Source: Hanleya hanleyi
Lineage: Eukaryota; Mollusca; Polyplacophora; Lepidopleurida; Hanleyidae
Direction: 5' to 3'
DNA: 64,000 nucleotides
Assembly: GCA_036873755.1 (NCBI GenBank)
Contig: JAVTVY010020626.1
Span: 1 to 64,000 of the forward strand
Position numbers and translations under genes: made by a program. Below are positions 42,781 to 53,224 of this stretch, in pieces. The first letter of the stretch is position 1. Each line of letters starts with the position of its first letter. Under the pieces are notes generated by a model that made no database searches, was not told the DNA's origin, and was given only the letters and a program-made list of their open reading frames with translations.

Positions 42781-44074
42781 CCCAAAACGTCTATTTCCAT
42801 TCCCTTTTCCCACAATTCCCTGTCTGCGCATGCGCAGAATGTTGAACACGAACGACACACTTGTCCAGGCGGATGCTCCTTCACGAATGCTTCACAACGA
42901 TACCTCATAAGACTCCATCGGCTCACTAGGAGCTCACCTCGACCCCAAAACGTCTATTTCCATACCCTTTTCCCACAATTCCCTGTCTGCGCATGCGCAG
43001 AATGTCGAACACAGACGAAACACTAGTCCAGGCGGATGCTCCCTCACGACTGCTTTACATTGATACCTCACTCAACTCCACTGAGCCATTAATGGTCCAC
43101 CTAGACCCCAAAACGTCTATTTCCATAAACTTTGTCTACTGAGCATGCGCAGAATGACGTCAGTTCCATGTCGTACTAGTTCAGGCGGATGCCCCCTCAC
43201 GTATCCTTCACAACGATACCCCACTCGGCCCCATCGGACGACTATGGGCCCAAATAGACCCCAAAATGTCCATTCCAATGCACCTTTCCCACAATTCCCT
43301 GTCTGCGCATGCGCAGAATGTTGAAAACGGTCGACACACTAGTCCAGGCGGATGCCCCCTCACATATGCTTCACATTGATACCTCATACGACCCCATCGT
43401 CTCATTAGGGGCTCCCCTAGATCCCAAAACGTATATTTTCACACCCTTGGTCTACTGCCCATGCGCGGAATGACGTCTGTTCCACGTCACACCCATTCCG
43501 GTAGATGCGCCTTCACGAATGCTCCACATTGATACCTCATACGACTCCATAGGACCACTAGTGGCCCACATAGACCGCAAAACGTCTATTTCCATACCCT
43601 TTGTCTACCGCGCATGCACAGAATGACGATATTCCAACCCCACACCCTCCTCATCGGATGTCCCCTTACATATGCTTCTCAGTGATACCTCACTCGACTC
43701 CATCGGACCACTAGTGGCTCCCCTACACCCCCAAAACGTCTATTTCCATACCCTTTGTCCACCGCGCATGCGCAGAATGACGATATTTCAACCCCACACC
43801 CAGCCCATCAGACCATCCATACCCCATACAGACATTTTCCCGTATAGATTTAATATGCAAATGTTCGAATCAGGGAAGATAACCCGGAATTTGCCAAAAT
43901 CACAAAAGTGCATCAAGAGTTTCCTCCCTTTGCGGGGAGCTCTCTTGAGCTGGTGGCGCCCCCTGTCGGATGCTTCACGGAAATCAAGAGTTATCTCTCA
44001 AGTTTACGTGCAAAGAGGCCAATGTGACTTTAAACCGTAGACTATACTACTGCCCTTTGTATACTACTGGGGTA

Positions 44075-46145
44075 ACAGAAAAAATTAAATTAAGCATTAT
44101 AATAAACTACAGTTTGTTATAAAACATATTATTATTTTGTTGCTCCATGCCAGAGAACTCTTCAAATCTGCGAAAAAGTGCGAATTTATCTTCTGGAAAA
44201 GTTGTTGGAGATAGATTTAGTCACATTTCGGCAATCTCACGTTCGGCTATTTCCGTATTGGCGGAACAAGCCTCTCACATAGAACGCACAAATCCCCACT
44301 GGTGGGGAGCGTATGACGATCACGCAGTGAGCCGGCTAAGAAATAGTGCCTTTGATAATCGAGAGATCCGGGTGCATTTTATTGTGAAATTCAGTTAATT
44401 TTAACCAAACGAACATAACTCATTCAAATTATACAAAACTATTTCTATGTTTAGTTGAATAATAGCAATCTATCACCAGAACTCAGCAACTGGGCTAATT
44501 TCCGCCAATACGGAAATAGACGAATGCGAGATTGGTTCCGCCGAAAATTAATTGTGTGCATGATAAGATAAGATTCTTTATTGCACTGAGCATCCCATTT
44601 GGGACAGAGTACAAAACATATAAAAAGTAGAATAAATAAGAAAGTAAACAAACAAGTGCGACGTTTCCGTTTCTGCTCCCAGAAATCCACTAGGCCAGAG
44701 GTCAGTTTTCGCAGCTAAAGTGAGTCCTGGGGCTAGATTGACATTTCGGTAGAATTACCCCTCGTCAGTGTTTAAAACCACAGGGCCTGCGTTCGACCCA
44801 CTCGGCACGGTCTCGGATAATGTAGGACCTCGGTACCGCGTATCGCACTGCTAGGAATCCATATTGACATCCATGTTGAAAGCACAGCATCACGCCGAAA
44901 CTCCAAACAGCGCATGCCAGCTGTATGACTTCCGTTACCACGGAGATCAGCTCGAGAAGAAAAACCGGGAGAAACACATCAAATTAGAAGAGATCCTTCG
45001 CGGGTAGAATCAAGGGTATATTCAGTTCCTCTGAATATATATTTTATCTCCTGATAAGAGGGAAATACAACGAGGACTATGTGAGCGGAAACACATCCTA
45101 TAGCATGTGATGTGTCTCACCTGCGGCGAATCACGTCGAGAGCTGTAAAATCCTTACACCATTAATGCGCGGAGAATAGGCCGAGCAGTCGCGAATGCGT
45201 TCGACCAGGCTAGTCCAAGCCCATTTTGACCAACCAGCGCCCGAGTGCAGCGATGCTCCGCTTTACTGAGCTGTTGACTCTTAGCATGCATTTAGGTTTG
45301 CCAGATGGACATATTCTGCTGTGAAAAGCAAACCACGCTTATTTGAATCCTAATATTCAAGATATGAACTGTGAATTTTTGTACTAAAAGTTTCCGTGAA
45401 GAGGCTTCGCACACACACAATCACTCAATACGGTTTTAATCAAAATCTTCGTCAAAATCTGAAAACAATTAAAAACTGAAATATCGTGTATTGTTTACGA
45501 AAATATAATTTTGAGTATGCGGGTGTTTTTCAGATAATATAGTCCATTAATTGCCCATTTAGTCGCCTTGGAGTTTCATGTCCTGAAAACTTCGGAACGA
45601 CAAGTTATCCCACAAAATGGAAATCTCACCGAACTTCCTTTTTTTATAACTATCGAAATTTTGACAATGTTGATTTTGAAATGAACTTTTATGAATTGGC
45701 GAATCTTTCAATATTATGTTTCAATTGATAACTAACTGAAATATTAAAATTCGGGAAAGTGTCAAAATCTGCTGATTTAATGGGGTTTCTGTCCGGGGGT
45801 AGGGGGTGGGGGGGATTCACTGGTGAATGAAAGTATGAGTTTCAAAAGCCACATGTTGTTGTTGCCGAAGCTGGCTCCTTGTGATAGGAATGCCACGCCC
45901 CCTTACCTATATTCACCTATCACAGCCAGAGTTTCTGGGTTAGGCAGCTCCATTGAATCTGTTGACCGGTTTTGCTGGATAAGACGGTGATGGTGACATC
46001 TTCAATAGAAGATGACTGTAGCGTTGTTACTAGATCATTTTGAAACGAAATAATGGTCGACAGTTTCCTGATGAATGTTGAAAATATGTACATTCGTTGT
46101 CTAAAATGTAAGACTATTGTTGAAAATATATGTTTATCCGTAGTC
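44075..46145. other. Non-coding DNA; possible LINE 3' tail
   Basis: No gene supported. At about 44570-44660 the sequence GATAAGATAAGATTCTTTAT, followed by TGCACTGAGCATCCCATTTG, resembles the 3' end of a CR1-like LINE on the minus strand (AATAAAGAATCTTATC repeats). The flanks at 44220-44280 and 44490-44550 share inverted TTTCCGTATTGGCGGAA-like words. Confidence 0.4.
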
Positions 46146-46150
46146 TCAAA

Positions 46151-46518
46151 CAGGTTAGGGGAATCCCGCTCTCTAAAATGGAGGTAAAAAGGGTCGTTTT
46201 CGCTCAATAAATCAGTTCACATAATAAATTCTGCAAAATCCTCTTGAGGCGCTTACAGACATATCTATCCGCATTAAATGGTAGTCAAACAGAAAATTGT
46301 GATCTATCTAATTTGCATAATAATAGGCCAAACACCCTTCGCGCTGTTTAAACAACATTGGCTGGTTCTTCACATGGCAAATTAATTTTATGACATGGAA
46401 CAATAGCTAAATCAATGCGCCTGAAATTTGGATGCATTGGTTAAGAAGGAATCAAAAGTTATTGAGCAAAAATGACCTTTTTTACCTCCAGTTTAGAGAG
46501 CGGGATCCCGCTAACCTG
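46151..46518. mobile_element. 368-bp MITE, CAGGTTAG termini, TCAAA duplication
   Basis: Left arm CAGGTTAGGGGAATCCCGCT and right arm AGCGGGATCCCGCTAACCTG-type ends pair over about 55 bp. The pairing includes CTCTCTAAAATGGAGGTAAA and its inverse TTTACCTCCAGTTTAGAGAG. TCAAA flanks both sides (46146-46150 and 46519-46523). The interior is non-coding. Confidence 0.65.
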
Positions 46519-46523
46519 TCAAA

Positions 46524-47217
46524 TATATTAAGGCTGGACTTGCTAATACTGGCATTGCACTCGTAAACACGTTTTACATTGTCATAGGTCACGATGCACC
46601 GTTTAAAACGACATTAATTGTTTGAATAGATGTACTGAGCTAATACTAATTAGCCGACAATCTAGTGAGTATGTGAAAGAGGAAAGATCAGACAAACGCG
46701 GTATTTACCAGGTCTAAAGTCACTATTTGCCTTCCACTAGACAGAACAAAATATGCACTTAGTGGAGCAGTTGGTACATGTTCTAGGTTTCATCGCCAAC
46801 ACTGTTTATGGGTAAAACCAGAATAAAACTAACTATTCACGCCTGTTTCTACGGGACTCATTGAAATAATAATCGTACCTTGATTGAAATTGAGTTTAAG
46901 TGCCGCTTCTCTTATGGATTTCGCGACCCATCAACACAATGCTTTATTTTGATTTCATATTAATTTTCTTGAACCAGTAGATATCGTTACGAGCGGTATG
47001 TTTTGAAATAAATAACGAAAATAGTAGAGAAGAGAGTTATTATGACAGAGAATCAATTGCAACTTTTCGATCTATTTTTGTCATTTAGGTTATTCTGATA
47101 AATTCCGTTCATTGCATTCTTTATTCGCGTGGTTGATTCTTTTTTTCTACCACTCTAGTCCACACAAAACCGCACAGAAAATACTGGTGGAACTGCGGGG
47201 TGGGGCCAGAAATCCTT
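46524..47217. other. Non-coding AT-rich DNA
   Basis: No supported gene, repeat or signal. Confidence 0.5.
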
Positions 47218-47225
47218 GCCTGTAA

Positions 47226-48735
47226 CACAGGGCTAAGTAGCACTGTTTTGTCCGAGATTTTTTGTGAAAATTTGATTTTTTTAAATTTTAAAATTATTTT
47301 TTTTTTAAATTTTAAAATTTTAATTTTTTTTTTAATATCTTGGAAACACTAAATTATTATATAGCTTACTATAATACTCATACATGGTCATATTTTGAAG
47401 CGAGAGCCCGTGTTTGCCAAGCATGGAAAATTACACTATATAGTATATACCCTATACAATAGACCAGGTGAACAACATGGCCTCGAAAATGACGCTGAGA
47501 GAAAACACCACCTTCTTTTAAATCGGTCTAGCGATCGAACCAGCGCACGAAATGTGCCAAAGTTGTATGCGATTGAACGAGGACATGCTATAGTTTTTGT
47601 CGACGTATCATTATCCCAACAACTGTTACTAATTATCACTGTACACCCAGATGAAGTCCGACGTTACGCTGAATTTTCTTTAGTCGGACAAGATCGTGGC
47701 CAGAATTTGTCAATGTAAACCGCGCTGGACAGGCAGTTTTGGCCAGTCATCTCTTCAATCACCGCATAAATTGGTCTGCTTTTTCAAGCAGGGTGTCAAT
47801 ACTAACGTACCCGTGCTGACATTACTCCATGGCATCGCCCTATGGTAAATCCATGCGTGTTTTCTTGTATTTCAAACCATTTTAACTTCAAACCCGGCCT
47901 CCGGTTGAATTTCTTCTTGCCGAGTCGGCGATAAAAGCTCGACGCTGATTGATCGGAATATGGATAAGGCTATATTTAGAGATATTCCGACCAATCAGCG
48001 TCGAGCTTTTATCGCCGACTCGGCCAGAGTCAATTCACAGGAATATACAATCCAGCCGTCCGTAATTTCAGACAAAGGTAAGACAGTATAATGCACCCAC
48101 AGAAAAGCCGTTTGAATTCCCCTCCCGATCACTGAATGTCAGGCTATTTATACTCTATCGGCCATTCGAGATTATTCTACCAAATCAAGAAGCTTCCACC
48201 GGTACAGCATTGACGTATGATCTAACCCAGGTACAATCACAAAAGCAGACCAATTTATGCGGTGATTGAAGAGATGACTGGCCAAAACTGCCTATCCAGC
48301 GCGGTTTACACCGACTAAAGAAAATTCAGCGTAACATCGGACTTCATCTGGGTGTACAGTGATAATTAGTAACAGTTGTTGGGATAATGACACGTCGACA
48401 TAAACTATAGCATGTCCTCGTTCAATCGCATACAATTTTGGCACATTTCGTGCGCTGGTTTGATCGCTATAGACCGTATTGTATAGGGTATATACTATAT
48501 AGTGTAATTTTCCATGCTTGGCAAACCCGGGCTCGCGCTTTAAAATATGACCATGTACGAGTATTATAGTAAGCTACTATATGAGTATTATAGTAAGCTA
48601 TATAATAATTTCCAAGATGTTGAAAAAAAATTAAAATTTTAAAATAATAAAAAAATTAAAATTTTAAAATTTAAAAAAATAAAATTTTCAATTTTCAAAA
48701 AAATCTCTGACAAAACAGTGCTACTTAGCCCTGTG
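47226..48735. mobile_element. 1510-bp palindromic hAT-like element
   Basis: Ends CACAGGGCTAAGTAGCACTG and its inverse are flanked by the 8-bp duplication GCCTGTAA (47218-47225 and 48736-48743), as expected for hAT elements. The two halves are inverted copies over nearly their whole length, meeting in a palindrome near 47980 (CGAGTCGGCGATAAAAGCTC). Apparent frames (107 codons at 47395) come from the arms and resemble no transposase. Confidence 0.85.
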
Positions 48736-49045
48736 GCCTGTAACAGTACATGACGTGAGTACACGTGAAATTCAAGAGTAGTAAAGAGAAACAAAAAAAA
48801 ACAAACAAACAAACAAAACAAACAAACAGAACCAAACCAAACCAAAACAAAACGGTCGACTTGACATTTGAGCAGAGTTATCTCCCCCATGAAATTATGC
48901 GAATTCCGAAGGTCAAGTTGACTGGTTTTACGCTTGCTTTCTCTTCGTGCCTCAAGCCCCGTGGCCGCTATATTTCCGGTCATTTGACGCCGGGTCTTAC
49001 TCCTCCGCCGTGATGCGGCCACCTTCGCGGTGATAACGCCATATG
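48471..49045 (+). repeat. Segmental duplication, copy 1 (hAT right arm plus flank)
   Basis: About 575 bp, starting AGACCGTATTGTATAGGG and ending GATAACGCCATATG, recur at 50234-50807. The copy spans the last 265 bases of the hAT-like element, its target duplication and about 300 bp of flank (with AAACAAAC repeats). The duplication thus postdates the insertion. Confidence 0.9.
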
Positions 49046-49890
49046 CTATACAAGGTAATTGTTCTTGTCTTTGAAAATATCTCGGATCTTTTATCAGTTG
49101 TATGTACTGTGACAAAAACATTTTGAGCGCTTAGCGTCCCATAAGCCAGGTATTCAAATTAAATTACCCCGCTATAATAAAATGCTGTAATACTTAAATA
49201 AGGAGCCAATCAAAGTAAAATTGCCCAAGTATTAAACTTGGTTACCCACAAATTTTTCTTTTCTGCATTGCAGCTCTACTTCTAAATGTCTTTTAATGAT
49301 GTGCTAATTAAATATTTTCTTTTACCCCTTTCGCTAAAGTACTACCAAAAGAAGTTTCCTGGCAAGGATAAGATATACAGGATTCTATGAAGGCCAAACT
49401 GAATGGCGAACAGAAGTGCTACAGACGGAAGGAGAAGCACAGAGAGGCTCCCCACATCATTCCCCAGTGACAACATGGCACACTGATATTATGTCATTCT
49501 AATATATACCCTCTATATTTATGTGTATCCTGCGTTATTTTGTATACAATAAAATGTCCGTATGCACGGATCGGCTTCTGTTAAATGTCTTCATGGGTAA
49601 CATGTCTTACATGTTACGTAATAGTACCTGTGTGTTATCTGAACATTACTGATCAGTTTCTGTCCAGTACACAGTAATTATTTGATCAGTACTGTTTAGA
49701 GAGCAATCACTGCTGTTCCATGTAGTTGCTGTAAGAGGTTATTCCTTTAAAAACTTCAGGACGCTGTGTATGTGCCATGACTTCAGTGATATCAGGGACC
49801 AGAAGCGAGTTGACCTGATCCATTTTATTTACTGAACTCCACATTTAAAGGTTCACCTCATTTTCAGAAGAGTACCCTGAAAATAGCTAT
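49046..49890. other. Non-coding spacer
   Basis: No gene or clear repeat. AATAAAATG at about 49548 is an isolated polyadenylation-like word with no supported gene upstream. Confidence 0.45.
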
Positions 49891-49894
49891 GGAA

Positions 49895-50222
49895 TATTGC
49901 TGAACTTCATAAATGATGCTACAGGACAGTCCTATAGGATTCAATATCATTTTTATAGGACAGTCCTATAGGGTCCAATAGGACAGTCATATGGGATTGC
50001 TGTGGGAAAATGTCCTACAGGATCCCATAAGATTTTGCCTATAGAAACAGTCCTATAGGAGTGTCCTATTAGATCCTATAGGACTGTCCCGTAAGATCCT
50101 ATAGGACTGTCCTATAAGATCCTATAGGACTGTCCTATAGGACAATCCTATAGGACTGTCCTATAGGCAAAATCCTATGGGATCGTATAGGACATTTTCT
50201 TATAGGAATCCTATAGGATTTT
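49895..50222. repeat. Array of TCCTATAGGA palindromes
   Basis: The 10-bp palindrome TCCTATAGGA and one-base variants occur roughly every 10-25 bp for over 300 bp, mostly as GGACTGTCCTATAGGATCC-type words in both orientations. Every unit is self-complementary, so the region can fold in many registers. No coding. Confidence 0.85.
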
Positions 50223-50233
50223 TTGGTAAGGGT

Positions 50234-50807
50234 AGACCGTATTGTATAGGGTATATACTATATAGTGTAATTTTCCATGCTTGGCAAACCCGGGCTCGCG
50301 CTTTAAAATATGACCATGTACGAGTATTATAGTAAGCTACTATATGAGTATTATAGTAAGCTATATAATAATTTCCAAGATGTTGAAAAAAAATTAAAAT
50401 TTTAAAATAAAAAAAAATTAAAATTTTAAAATTTAAAAAAATTAAATTTTCAATTTTCAAAAAAATCTCTGACAAAACAGTGCTACTTAGCCCTGTGGCC
50501 TGTAACAGTACATGACGTGAGTACACGTGAAATTCAAGAGTAGTAAAGAGAAAAAAAAACAAAAAAAACAAACAAACAAACAAACAAACAGAACCAAACC
50601 AAACCAAAACAAAACGGCCGACTTGACATTTGAGCAGAGTTATCTCCCCCATGAAATTATGCGAATTCCGAAGGTCAAGTTGACTGGTTTTACGCTTGCT
50701 TTCTCTTCGTGCCTCAAGCCCCGTGGCCGCTATAGTTCCGGTCATTTGACGCCGGGTCTTACTCCTCCGCCGTGATGCGGCCACCTTCGCGGTGATAACG
50801 CCATATG
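50234..50807 (+). repeat. Segmental duplication, copy 2
   Basis: Direct copy of 48471-49045 at an offset of about 1763 bp. Its left edge abuts the CCTATAGG array. A 208-codon minus-strand frame through this copy has a near-match in copy 1 but consists of low-complexity and repeat sequence. Confidence 0.9.
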
Positions 50808-50999
50808 GTTGCTTTTCAGTCGCCAAACGTCAATTTTTCCCACCTCTTGCATATCGTTCCAATTCCTTCCGCCGAAATAAAGTAGTCTCCAGTCCCTTCA
50901 ATGTTACAGCATGATGTACAAGTCGACTCTTGTGACCCATAACGCCTTCAATTCGAGGGCAAATTTCAATAGGTTTTATTCCGTGACGTCATCAAAGTG

Positions 51000-51720
51000 C
51001 GTGTAGGGTCCTCGACACTATCTCCAACACTATCTAGTCTATATTGTCAAGTGGGGAACCCAAACTGTAACCATCTCGGTCATCCATTGGATGATACTAA
51101 AGTTATTCATATCTGTATATTTTGTAAGCTCAGGCAACATATGTTTCAGAAGTGGTATGAAAAGCCTGTAATTCATCAGATTTCTCGAGTCTCTTCTCCG
51201 CCGAATGAAGACCGAACAGTATACGGTAAAGTAATTTGCGTACACTTCGCCATCCATAAGACGGCTTGCGAATCGTGTGTCTCCATTATCGCGGAGCGAT
51301 ATCCGATACATTACCGGATTCTGTTCGGCCTTCATCCGGCGGAGAACAGACTGGAGAAATCTGGTAAATTAAAGATTTTCATACCACTTCGGAAGATATA
51401 GGTATGAATTACTTTCGTATCATCCAAGAGGCGTTGTAGACCTGTAATTTTGAACAAGTAGGGCAGCACATGACTCGAAAATGGCGGGTTACGCTGGGGT
51501 TACGTCGGTAGACTTTAACTGATTGGCTGACGAAGTCACGTGGTATTGATTTCAGGAAATTCCCTCTTGCAGTTGCCGAACGTAGGCTGAGAATGGATAC
51601 ACACGATCCCAGGGTCAGTCTTACCGCGTATACAGGTTGCGGTAAAGTATCGGATATCGCTCCGCAATAATGGCGACAAACGATTCGCAAGCCATCTTAT
51701 GGATGGCGGAGTGTACGCAA
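51000..51720. repeat. Outer inverted/direct repeat arm, left
   Basis: The part at about 51235-51640 is an inverted copy of about 54160-54600 (for example TTTGCGTACACTTCGCCATC here, GATGGCGAAGTGTACGCAAA there). The part at 51060-51230 is a direct copy of 54340-54490 (AAAGTTATTCATA, ATTTTGTAAGC). The unit is itself partly palindromic. It flanks, with its partner, 3 kb containing a Polinton integrase relic. Confidence 0.7.
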
Positions 51721-52034
51721 ATGGTGGGGAACCATCATGGGGTGAAATCCCCAGTCACTTGTTTTGTGACATCACTGGTTGACCGATCCTACATTAAATT
51801 TACGCTCCAGTCACTTATTCGTTTTTTTGACGTCACTTCCGGTTGACCTTTTTCAATTTATTCCCGGTCACTTCAATGTTAAATTACTCCCAGACACTTC
51901 CAGTTGAGGTCAATCCTACCTTTAATACACCCTAGTCACTCCATGGTGCTATACCTTTCGGTCTAACTGACCTTTGAGCGAACAAAAACATTCAGCGAGC
52001 AAGAAAAAAAAGAACCCATTACGCTGTCACGAGA
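51721..52034. other. Non-coding spacer
   Basis: Several CAGTCACTT(C/A) and TTGACC words recur, but no unit could be defined. No gene. Confidence 0.4.
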
Positions 52035-53050
52035 TTATCTCCCGTTTCGTCCGAATGGGCACGACCCACGCATAATTCGAGAGGATATCGTTCCAAGTCA
52101 AGATACACTGTTATAAATCACGCCGTAAATTCACAGTTAAAAGTACTGGCAGAAAAGGTGCCAGTACATTCAACTGTAAAATTACGTCGCACCGTATTTT
52201 ACCACTTTTTAACAGGCTTTTAACTGTAAAATGTTGCACCGTAATTTATAATTACCGTTTATTTACAGACATTCAACTGTAAATTAGGTTGCATGTAATG
52301 TACAATTACCGTTTTTTTAAACATCCTTCAAACTGGCACCCTTGTCTATAACCGTCGGTTCGGCGGCAACGTAGGTCACTGGAAGGCCGAAATGGCCATT
52401 GCTCTTTCGCGTATTTCAGTTCTTCGTGTTTACATAATGACGAAGGAATCTGTGGAATTATTACACGAATAGTGGGACACAACTGCAAGGCAGGTAAAAC
52501 CAAACCCAAACCGTATTACAGACCGAAAATTAAAGTTAGCCGCTGCGTTCGTCCCAGTGCGTGTTCTGATAATGCTCTGAATGCTGTATCGTGCAACGCA
52601 GGAGTCGGATGTTTCCTGCAAATGAGCGTTTCGTGTGCAAATATATCAATCTCCTTTCAGAAGAAACTGGAATTTTATGTTACGTGTGTGCGAAGTTTAC
52701 CCATTTCAGTTGATGTCAACTGAAATATCACAGTTCAATGTACAGATGAATGTGTTTACGATTAAATATACTGTAAACTCCAACATACATTTACTGTGAA
52801 ATAACGGTAATTTATAACAGTGTATACCGATTACCATCGTTGTGTTTGGCGAAGGCTCCCATCACAGGTACTTCTATCTACCGTCAATGCTGTTGTCGGC
52901 GGACCAACACGCTAGAAACTTTTCTAGATTTGTTGGTCCGTCGACTGCTCGATAGAGGGCAGACGATGTACTGTTGGCGACCGGACTGTCGCGGCTTTAA
53001 TACAACGTGTCCACCGCGTTATCCCAGCTCTTCATGTTGACGAATTGGCG
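52035..53050 (-). pseudogene. INT: Relic of a second Polinton integrase, interrupted by a MITE
   Basis: DNA at 52040-52105 and 52825-53050 is clearly homologous to the integrase of the large Polinton (compare 35770-35880 and 36010-36120). Shared words include TTTCGTCCGAATGGG, ATCGTTGTGTTTGGC and GACCGGACTGTCG. On the minus strand it matches the N-terminal FVTIKSWMKVLDNLYCSPDS region and the core around the NDGNRY motif. It contains stops and is split by a 717-bp TIR element at 52106-52822. Only a fragment of the gene remains. Confidence 0.75.
52106..52822. mobile_element. 717-bp TIR element, CACTGTTATAAA termini, TA duplication
   Basis: The ends CACTGTTATAAAT and ATTTATAACAGTG are flanked by TA (52104-52105 and 52823-52824). 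Removing the element and one TA gives AAGATATACCGATT, which matches the intact integrase copy near 35838. The interior has repeated ACTGTAAA/TTTACAGT words. A patch near 52346-52390 resembles the Walker A region of the Polinton ATPase gene (34440-34490). No transposase. Confidence 0.85.
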
Positions 53051-53224
53051 TCTGGGCACGACGTTAGTTGGAATATTACCAACTACAAGGCTATTGGCAT
53101 TCAGTTGTCCATTAAGCGTTGACATTTAAATGAACTGCGGACCCAATCACGAATCATCAGCAAGGTTACTGGCCCCCTGCTGTTCAGGGGCGTACGAATC
53201 ACCAGCAGGATTATAGCCAAGTTG

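Larger units (their letters stand above)
40260..44051. mobile_element. Nested non-coding Polinton-like element, 3792 bp
   Basis: It starts AGTAGTATAGTCTACCGG and ends with the inverse (CCGTAGACTATACTACT). GCCCTT lies directly outside both ends (40254-40259 and 44052-44057). The first nine bases equal those of the host Polinton and the duplication is also 6 bp, so the same type of integrase probably mobilised it. The outermost arm of about 200 bp is closely matched. Further in come subrepeats of about 165 bp, five on the left and about seven on the right, each with GGAAATAGACGTTTTGGGG, CATCCGCCTGGAC and usually CTGCGCATGCGCAG. The centre (41300-42780) has CAA and CAC microsatellites, a polyadenylation/hairpin module and a roughly 200-bp duplication. 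No gene was found. Confidence 0.9.
28156..44068 (-). mobile_element. Degenerate Polinton/Maverick (adintovirus-like) element with nested insertion
   Basis: Both ends carry the 16-bp inverted terminus AGTAGTATACAAAGGG / CCCTTTGTATACTACT. Both are flanked by the same 6 bp, GGGGTA (28150-28155 and 44069-44074). A 6-bp duplication with AG...CT ends is the Polinton hallmark. The span is 15913 bp. Subtracting the nested 3792-bp element at 40260-44051 and its 6-bp duplication leaves about 12.1 kb. All recognised genes are on the minus strand: small ORFs, integrase, membrane protein, ATPase, capsid and core proteins, protease. No protein-primed DNA polymerase B was found, and most genes have frameshifts or stops, so this copy cannot move or form particles by itself. 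Confidence 0.93.

Noticed and set aside
47395..47718. 107-codon frame as a hAT transposase
   Set aside because: It lies in the inverted arm, lacks transposase motifs and has a mirrored counterpart in the other arm.
50200..50826. 208-codon minus-strand frame, also partly present at 48639-49121
   Set aside because: It consists of hAT arm, poly-T and AAAC repeats shared through a segmental duplication; no domain is visible.
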